Shown here: positions 57,913-64,000 of the stretch, in pieces
How the letters are laid out: each line of letters begins with the position of its first letter
Position numbering within the stretch: the first letter of the stretch is position 1
NCBI RefSeq assembly: GCF_030867095.1
Contig: NC_081835.1
Coordinates: 46,359,892-46,423,891, forward strand
Reading direction: 5' to 3'
Length of the DNA stretch: 64,000 nucleotides
Source: Alligator mississippiensis
Lineage: Eukaryota > Chordata > Crocodylia > Alligatoridae
Translations under genes and position numbers: made by a program
Notes under the pieces: model-generated
The model's database searches: none
Told to the model about the DNA's origin: nothing
The model's input: the letters and a program-made list of their open reading frames with translations, nothing else

Positions 57913-60105
57913 TAGATTCATAGAGTCGGAATGGTCCTCAGTGGGCCATCTAGTCCGACCTCCTACCCCTGGTAGGCAAGAAAAAAGTCACCAACCCTGG
58001 GGTAATGTGATCCCAGCCAGATGCCTATCCAGTCTTTTCTTGAAGACCTCCAGGGATGGATGGGGCGAGCAGCACCGCCCTTGGGAGCCCATTCTAGAGT
58101 CTGGCAACCTTGACCATGAAGAACTTTTTCCTAATGTCCAGCCTAAACCTTCTCTCTAGGAGCTTATGGCCATTATTCCTTGTCGTTCCAGGGGATGCCC
58201 TGGTGAACAGATTGTCGCCTACTTCATGTTGCTCTCCCCTTATGAATTTGTACACTGCCACAAGGTCCCCTCTCAGCCTTCCCTTGGAGAGGCTGAAGAG
58301 GTTAAAGTCTTAGCTTTTCCTCATAGGGCCTTCCCTGCAGGCCTCTAATCAGGTGAGTGGCTCTTCTTTGGACCTTCTCCAGGTTGTCCACATCCTGCTT
58401 GAACTGTGGCATCCAGAACTGGACACAGTATTCCAGCTGCAGTCTGACCAGTGCTGCATAGAGAGGGAGAATCACTTCCCTGGACCTGTTTGTGAAGCAC
58501 CTGTGGATATACGACAAGGTGCAATTGGCTCTGTCAACTGCTTCATCCCATTGGCAACTCATGTTTGTCCTGGAGTCAACAGTGACTCCAAGATCTTTTT
58601 TTGCCTCAGTGGAGCTGAGAAGGTCGCCCCCCAGCCTGTAGGTATGATGGTAGTTCTTCCCCGCTAGATGCAGCACCTTGGAATTGTCATCGAATTGCAG
58701 CCTGTTGCTCTCTGCCCACTTCCCCAACCTGTCTAGGTTGGCCTGGATCTGTTTCCTCCTCTACAGGGTGTTAGCTGCAACCCATAATTTTGTGCTGTCT
58801 GTGAATTTGGACAGGGTGCTTCCCACCCCCTCATCCAAATCACTGATGAAGATGTTGAACAGCACGGGTCCCAGAACTGAACCCTGAGGGACTCCTCTGC
58901 CCACATTTCCAGGTTGACACTGACCTGTCTACCACCACCTTCTGAGTGCGGCCCTTGAGCCAATTTGCTACCCAGTCTACCATGTAATCATGCTTGGCAA
59001 ATCCCCTCAGTTTATTTATAAGGGTGGTAAGGAATACTTTGTCAAAGGCCTTCTTGAAGTCCAGATAGATTCACCACCTTGACTCCTGCATCTAAGCAAT
59101 TGGTGGCCTTGTCATAAAAGGAAACTAGGTTAGTCAGGGAGGACCTGCCTGCTAAAAACCCATGTTGGTTACCTCTCCACATCACATTAGACAGCGGGCT
59201 CCCACAGATGTGCTCCTTGATAATTTTTTCTAGGACTTTCCCAGATATAGAGGTAAGGCTGACTGGTCTATAGTTCCCCGGGTCCTCCTTCCTCCCCTTC
59301 TTAAAGATTGGGACAATGTTACCCCTCTTCCAATCCTCTGGAACCTGACCTGAGCACCATGAGCGCTCATATATCCTTGCCAGTGGATCAGCTATGACCC
59401 CTGCTAATTCCTTCATTACCTGTGGGTGGAGTCCCTCTGGTCCCAGTGATTTGAATACATCCAGTCCCTCCAAGTGTCTTTTTACCATGTTGGCACTGAC
59501 CATTGGTTGGCTGATGTTCCCTTTGTTGGTGTCCGTGATGTATGTTGAGGGTTCATCTAGATTCCCATTTAAGAAGACAGAGGTAAAAAACTCAGTGAAG
59601 AGTTCTGCCTTGTCCCTGCTGTCCGTCATTAAGCCCCCTTCCCATTCTGTATGGGTCCTATGCTACCCTGCACCCTCTTTTTGCTTCCCAACATACCTAA
59701 AGAAAGACTTTTTATTGTCCTTAATCCCTGATGCTAGCCTGAGTTCTAGTTGCCTTGGCCTTCCTGACCGACTCCCTGCAGGTGCGGGCCAAAGAAGTAT
59801 ACTCCTCTTTGCTAGCTACCCCCTGCTTCCACATGCCCTTAAGGTATCTTAGATGCCCCTGGTTAGCCAAAGGGGCTTCCTGGCCCCCTTGCCCCCTTTC
59901 CTCTGCCATGGGATTGGTTCACTCTGAGTCCAAAGAATGGTTTCCTTGAGGAATGTCCAACCATCCTGGACCCTCAACGTATCTAAGTTCTTAGCTCCTA
60001 GCACCCTGCTAACCAATCCTCTGAGTCTATTAAAGTGCTTGTAAACTTTGTCTACATTGTGCTGGGAAAGGCTACTTTTGACCTGTCCTTTTGGCTTCAA
60101 GGAGA
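57913..60105 (-). mobile_element. CR1 LINE, 2.2-kb antisense fragment with reverse-transcriptase core
   Basis: On the minus strand, 59629-59042 encodes the CR1 RT N-terminal half: AELFTEFFTSVF, MKELAGVIADPLARIYE, VPEDWKRGNIVPIFKKG and NYRPVSLTS blocks, and QHGF. The fragment continues through 58727-58302 (DLGVTVDS, SREVILPLYAALVRLQLEYC) to the 3' UTR near 57913. The catalytic segment between the two open stretches contains frameshifts. It lacks the endonuclease and cannot move, but it is the longest LINE in the window. Confidence 0.92.
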
Positions 60106-60109
60106 GAAT

Positions 60110-61012
60110 ATGGGTGAAGTAAGTTTAGATTGGCTATCTGGAAAAACTTCTTTACTGTGAGAATAGTGAGGCAGTGGAATACACTGCCTAAGGCAGCTGT
60201 GGACTCTGTCACTGGAGGTGTTCAAGAAGAGGTTGGACATCCACTAGGCCAGTGGTTTTCAACATCTTTTTCATTTGTGGATGCCTAAAAAGTTTCAAAT
60301 GGAGGTGTGGACCCCTTTAAAAATTTCAAATGGAGGTGCAGACCATTTTGAATTTTAAGTATGGGTATTTGCATACTTTTGATAGATCATAGTCATCTTT
60401 TACAGACCCCTTAGACAGTCTGCAGATCCCCAGGGGTCTGCAGACCACAGGTTGAAAATCACTGATCTAGGTGTATCTATGCCTGTTTTCTACCATGGGT
60501 ATTCCATGCTTCTGGGATTTGCTGGTTGCTCCTGCTGTTTCCCCAGAGCCATTTTGTATTGGCTGTAGCTAAGGCTGGGTACTTCAACTAGATGTGCCCA
60601 TTCTTCTGCTAAGAGCAAAGCTGGAGGTTCCTGGCTAGAGGGCCTTGCCCCTTGGCTCAGGGTCAGACTGATTGCCATATTTGGAGTCAGAAAGGAATTT
60701 TACCCTGTGGTCAGATTGGTATGGATTGTGGGAGTTTTTGCCTTCTCCTGTAGCAGAAGGCTGGTCTTCTACTCAGGACCTCTTGAGCACATATTGACAA
60801 CATTTTATAGAAGCAGGACATTGACTGCCATGGTTCCCTTGTTTTACCTGTGGCAGGTTAGGGTGTTAGGTCTATGTACTGTCAAGGTTCAAGATAGTTT
60901 TATGTAGAGTTTAGATTATGGTTGCATGGAATAGTTTTGATAGGGTTGATCTTGCCTCAAGCAGGGGGTTGGACTAGATGACCTCTGGAGGTCCCTTTCA
61001 GCCCACCTTCTC
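60110..61012 (+). mobile_element. CR1 LINE, 3' end, split by a hAT-like MITE
   Basis: 60110-60249 reads 'ctttactgtgagaatagtgaggcagtggaatacactgcct...ggtgttcaagaagaggttggacatcca', and after the interruption 60465-61012 ends 'gttggactagatgacctctggaggtccctttcagccc', the CR1 3' UTR. It lies tail-to-tail against the antisense copy at 57913-60105. Confidence 0.75.
60250..60464. mobile_element. hAT-like MITE, 215 bp, nested in CR1
   Basis: Starts CAGTGGTTTTCAACATC and ends GGTTGAAAATCACTG, inverted repeats. The flanks CACTAGGC and ATCTAGGT agree at 5 of 8. Internal 'aaatttcaaatggaggtgcagacc' and 'ggggtctgcagacc' resemble text in the 36034-37512 element ('ggggtctgcatctccatttgacatt'), so the two belong together. 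Confidence 0.72.
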
Positions 61013-62322
61013 TGACTGACATCCAGTCTCTTCTACCACTATCAGAAAGGACAGTGTTGTAGTGGGGATGGATTGTATCACAAGGAGAATGGGCAAACAT
61101 TGTTTAATTTCTCTTGCACTTACATTTTCTAGAAAGCAGCAGCTTCCCACAGCATGTCCTAAGGGTGGGTTGGCAGGAAGTGGATTTCAAGGTTGCAGGA
61201 ATGTTCTCCCCATCCTCCTGCTGGGCTGCATAAGACACTGCAGCTGCTCTTTAGGAAATGGTGGGTTTTTTTAAAATAAGATAATTCCATCTGGTACAGT
61301 ACAGGAGCATGACAGTCTTGTTTGTTCTTCCTGTTCTTCCTCAAATCTATGAAGCAAGTCCTTAGGACAGTTCAGGTTTTGCTAGCTTGTAAGTGGAAAA
61401 CATGGATCAGAAGTAGGAAGCCTGTCAGTAAAGATCTTCCTTTTCATGGCAGCTTTTGCTTATGCAGTTGCAGGGCCAGAACAAAAAGAAGGGCTTGTCT
61501 CAAGCTCTGAAAGATGCTAGAATTGATCAGGCAGGTTTATTTTGTACTTCAGTCTTTCTTTCTTCTTTGTGTGTGGATGTCATAGTGATGGATACTAGTA
61601 AATAATAAAGTTTATAAAAGCATGATCAATTCTCTGTTTGCAGAGTATATCGCATGCATGCTTCTGTGAAAGGTGAGACTGTGATTTCCCCTCTTCCCTC
61701 AGTCTTGCCCCCCTCCCCCAATTTTCCCTTTTAAAGTGTCCTGCCTTGCTTTTTTAATTTTGTCTGACTGTGGACCCAGCTTGCTTGCAAGCCTACCAGC
61801 ATTACTTCTATGGCAGCCAGTGGAAGTCCGCTTGGGTGAAGCAAACCTGCTTCTCACATTGTGTGCTCCCTCTGCAGCAGTTTCGCTGTGTGCTGCGTTT
61901 TGTCACAAAACTTGAACTGCTTTGTAAAAATGTACATTTTGCTGCTCTTAAACAGCCAAGCTGGCCCTCTAAACTTTCTGTGAAAGTGAGTTTCTGTGAA
62001 GTGTTTTTCCAGATTAGTTTTGCACAGGAAGACTGGTGTATATCATAGTTTAGGCTTATAGAAGCAGTGCCAGGTGATTTACTTGCAAGTTAATATCCTG
62101 TACATTGGCATATGTTTAAACTACATCACCTGTCTGTGCTGAGAAATTGGATCACACTAGAACTTTGTGGGTCACAGTAACTAACACAATGTTAAACACT
62201 CAGCGTTTAACAGTGTTAAATTATCGGTCACTGTGAACTGGAATAGTTGTGTTTTAAGAATCCATTGGCAGGTTGTAGATAACCCAGGGCAGACAAGCCC
62301 AGAATCTGAAGTTACAACATAT
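61013..62322. other. RAD54L2: Intron 2 sequence, no recognised feature
   Basis: 'ttgcagagtatatcgcatgcatgcttctgtgaaaggtgag' at about 61639-61675 has an acceptor-like and a donor-like string 31 bases apart, but encodes nothing recognisable as RAD54L2. No other candidate. Confidence 0.45.
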
Positions 62323-63040
62323 TAGGCCCCTGGCAGACGTTATGCTTAAAACCATGATTAACTGGTTAATCATGTCTTAAGGAGCAGCTCAGCCACACAT
62401 CTTTGCAATTAATGGTGTGATTAAAACAAGGAATAAACCACAAAATTATTACACAAAATACATACAGTAACTTTGTGGCTGGTTCCCATCACACCTTAAA
62501 TTGACATGTGCCAGCAATGATCACTTTGCAAGTAGCAAGCTGGGTGCCTGTTGCCGCAGTGGCAGGGATCACCAATCAGCTGATTAATGCTCCCATCCAC
62601 TGGAACTCTGCAAAGGGCTCCAGTGTGCTCCCACTGCTCGGGGTACTCATCAGCTGGCCAGCGCTCCCAGCCACAAGAACAAATCAGAGACCTTCTCTAT
62701 GATGTGCTCCAGTGGCTGGGAATGCTGGTCAGTTGATGGGCACTCCCAACTGTGGGAACACTTCAGAGCCCTTTGCTTCTGTGTGCTTCAGCAGCTGGGA
62801 GCATCAGCCAGCTGACAGACCAGTGCATCAGGCACCGGGCTTGCTACTTGCCAGTGTAGGGGGAGTTCAGGATCATGATTTAGGGCTCCCCCATCTACTA
62901 GCAATAGGGCAAGATCAGGATCTGATCCCTGATCCCACAGTTGCACCTCCTCCATTGCATGTGTGGCATGGCAGGAAGTGTGATTGGTGGGATCACAAAT
63001 CGGATCCCATCGCACCTTTAATTGAACCACTTCTGTCAGC
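62323..63040. mobile_element. Foldback DNA element, about 720 bp, GGCCCCTGGCAGAC end (copy 3)
   Basis: Begins GGCCCCTGGCAGACGTTATGC. The interior 62560-62860 consists of diverged units with 'cagtggctgggag' and 'ctcccagccac' in alternating orientation, and the 3' part is the hairpin at 62917-63013. Same layout as 29100-29878. The right boundary is approximate. Confidence 0.6.
62917..63013. repeat. Long hairpin, copy 3 of 3
   Basis: Arms 62917-62961 and about 62961-63013: 'ggatctgatccctgatccca' opposes 'gggatcacaaatcggatccc', and 'cacctcctccattgcatg' opposes 'tgtggcatggcaggaagtg'. Confidence 0.72.
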
Positions 63041-63276
63041 AGCTTTAGATGCATTTCTTAGGTTCAGTTTAGGCCTTGGAAGGTTGCTTTTTTTTTACAA
63101 AAAAGTCTCTCCAGTGGTATGATGAATAGAAGTATTTTCACAATTATGCCCAGACATGCAGTGATATATGCTAATTTCGTGAGAGCCAGAAGGTGAAAAT
63201 GGCTAAAGACTAGCTTATTTTCATTGTTCATCTAGAGTGAAATGGAAAATATAAACAGCATTAATGGTGGATGTAG

Positions 63277-63480
63277 ACTTCATAGATTGTTAGGGGCTGG
63301 AAGGGACTTCGCAAATCATTGGGTTCAGCCCCCCTGCTCAAGGGAGGAAGACAACTGGGGTTAGGCGACCCCAGCGAGGAGACTGGACAGTCACCTGTTG
63401 AAAACCACCAGGGTAGGTTACTGCACCACCTCTGGAGGGAGCTTATTCCACAGTCTGGATGCACTGACTGAAGGAGCACA
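63277..63480 (-). mobile_element. CR1 LINE, 3' fragment (antisense)
   Basis: 'tcatagattgttaggggctggaagggacttcgcaaatcattgggttcagccccc' followed by 'gcaccacctctggagggagcttattccacag' is the antisense CR1 3' UTR and ORF2 tail. Joined at 63480-63522 to a scrap resembling the foldback element interior. Confidence 0.8.
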
Positions 63481-63521
63481 CTGGAGCCCTTTGCAGTGTT
63501 CCAGTGGCTGGGAGCAAGAGT

Positions 63522-63690
63522 GGCAAGCCATACAAGGAAAAGCTGAGGGAGCTGGGCCTCTTTAGCCTAAAGGAGAAAAGGTTGAGAGGGGACTTGATAA
63601 CGTCTTACTGCTGTACGTATCAGAGGAGTGCATCAGGAGCTTGGTGAACAACTGTTCAGTAGATCACCCCAGGGAAGACCAGGACCATAT
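63522..63690 (+). mobile_element. CR1 LINE, 3' fragment
   Basis: 'caagccatacaaggaaaagctgagggagctgggcctctttagcctaaaggagaaaaggttgagaggggacttgataa' is the CR1 ORF2 tail in sense orientation, decaying after about 63690. Confidence 0.8.
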
Positions 63691-64000
63691 AAGCAGATCT
63701 TATATTAGTGCTTTTATTTTAATAACGCTGAAGTGCTGTTAATTTAGGGAAGAAATATAATAAAAATATGCAGTTCTTATTTAGGCAAAAAAATCCATGA
63801 TCTTCAGTAGGAATTTTGAACAAAATAATAGGAGTGCATGTGCTATCTGCTATTTTTAACCTGACAGTATCCATTCAATACAGTCACTCCTGTTTTTTTA
63901 TTAGAGAGAAGTGTAGTAAATTCATGTAGGCGCAGGAAAGTCTCTGTACAGGATTTGGGCATCGCTGGTAACCACACAGCAGGCACCCATCTCTTTAGCT
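63691..64000. other. RAD54L2: End of window, no recognised feature
   Basis: AT-rich intron-like DNA without an exon or repeat that I can name. Confidence 0.5.

Noticed and set aside
59042..59629. Reverse-transcriptase-like protein as a host gene
   Set aside because: It is the RT portion of an antisense CR1 fragment, with frameshifts around the catalytic segment and no endonuclease.
61639..61675. Possible 31-base micro-exon between 'ttgcag' and 'gtgaga'
   Set aside because: No match to the expected continuation of RAD54L2 and a weak polypyrimidine tract; likely chance.
1..64000. CRISPR array, phage, operon or other prokaryotic system
   Set aside because: Sequence composition, splice signals and repeat content are vertebrate; no regularly spaced identical repeats and no bacterial gene organisation.

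Overview
This is intronic and promoter-proximal DNA from a large vertebrate genome, most likely a reptile and probably a crocodilian or a close relative (archosaur/turtle side). The reasons are the dominance of CR1-type LINE 3' ends, Penelope-like termini, an old Ty3/gypsy element, and many hAT-type non-autonomous DNA transposons. There are no Alu, L1 or B-type mammalian repeats and no prokaryotic gene organisation. The species call is inference from repeat style.

One host gene can be supported, on the + strand. The 5' end of RAD54L2 (ARIP4, a SNF2-family ATPase) is represented by a CpG island at about 12.56-13.72 kb, a plausible non-coding first exon ending at the donor at 13242/13243, and the first coding exon at 46586-46795 with its start codon at 46642. 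The coding exon has the recognisable acidic ARIP4 N-terminus and ends in a clean splice donor in phase 1. If both exons belong to one transcript, intron 1 is about 33.3 kb and intron 2 runs past the end of the window. I found no further RAD54L2 exon; the ATPase domains must lie downstream.

The rest is mobile-element sediment. 0-1 kb: two opposed CR1 pieces. 1.77-5.85 kb: a decayed Ty3/gypsy LTR retrotransposon containing a tRNA-Gly-like sequence. 10.8, 19.4, 20.8 and 49.6 kb: Penelope-type termini carrying a hammerhead-ribozyme-like signature. 18 kb: a cluster of three hairpins. 20-24 kb: CR1 copies, one split by a short inverted-repeat element. 25.7-27.1, 31.0-32.5, 36.0-37.5, 47.5-49.2, 51.4-53.3, 54.6-55.1 and 56.8-57.7 kb: transposons with hAT-like or similar termini. 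Several have exact or near-exact 8-bp target duplications, and the GC-rich ones are foldback elements with interiors of long inverted repeats. 29, 45 and 62 kb: three copies of another hairpin element. 55-61 kb: CR1 copies nested in or broken by other elements, including a 2.2-kb antisense reverse-transcriptase remnant.

The most noteworthy structure is the set of foldback hAT-like elements. Elements with different termini appear to carry the same GC-rich palindromic cassette, one sits inside another, and together they create almost all the GC-rich 'islands' and long spurious open frames outside the true promoter.
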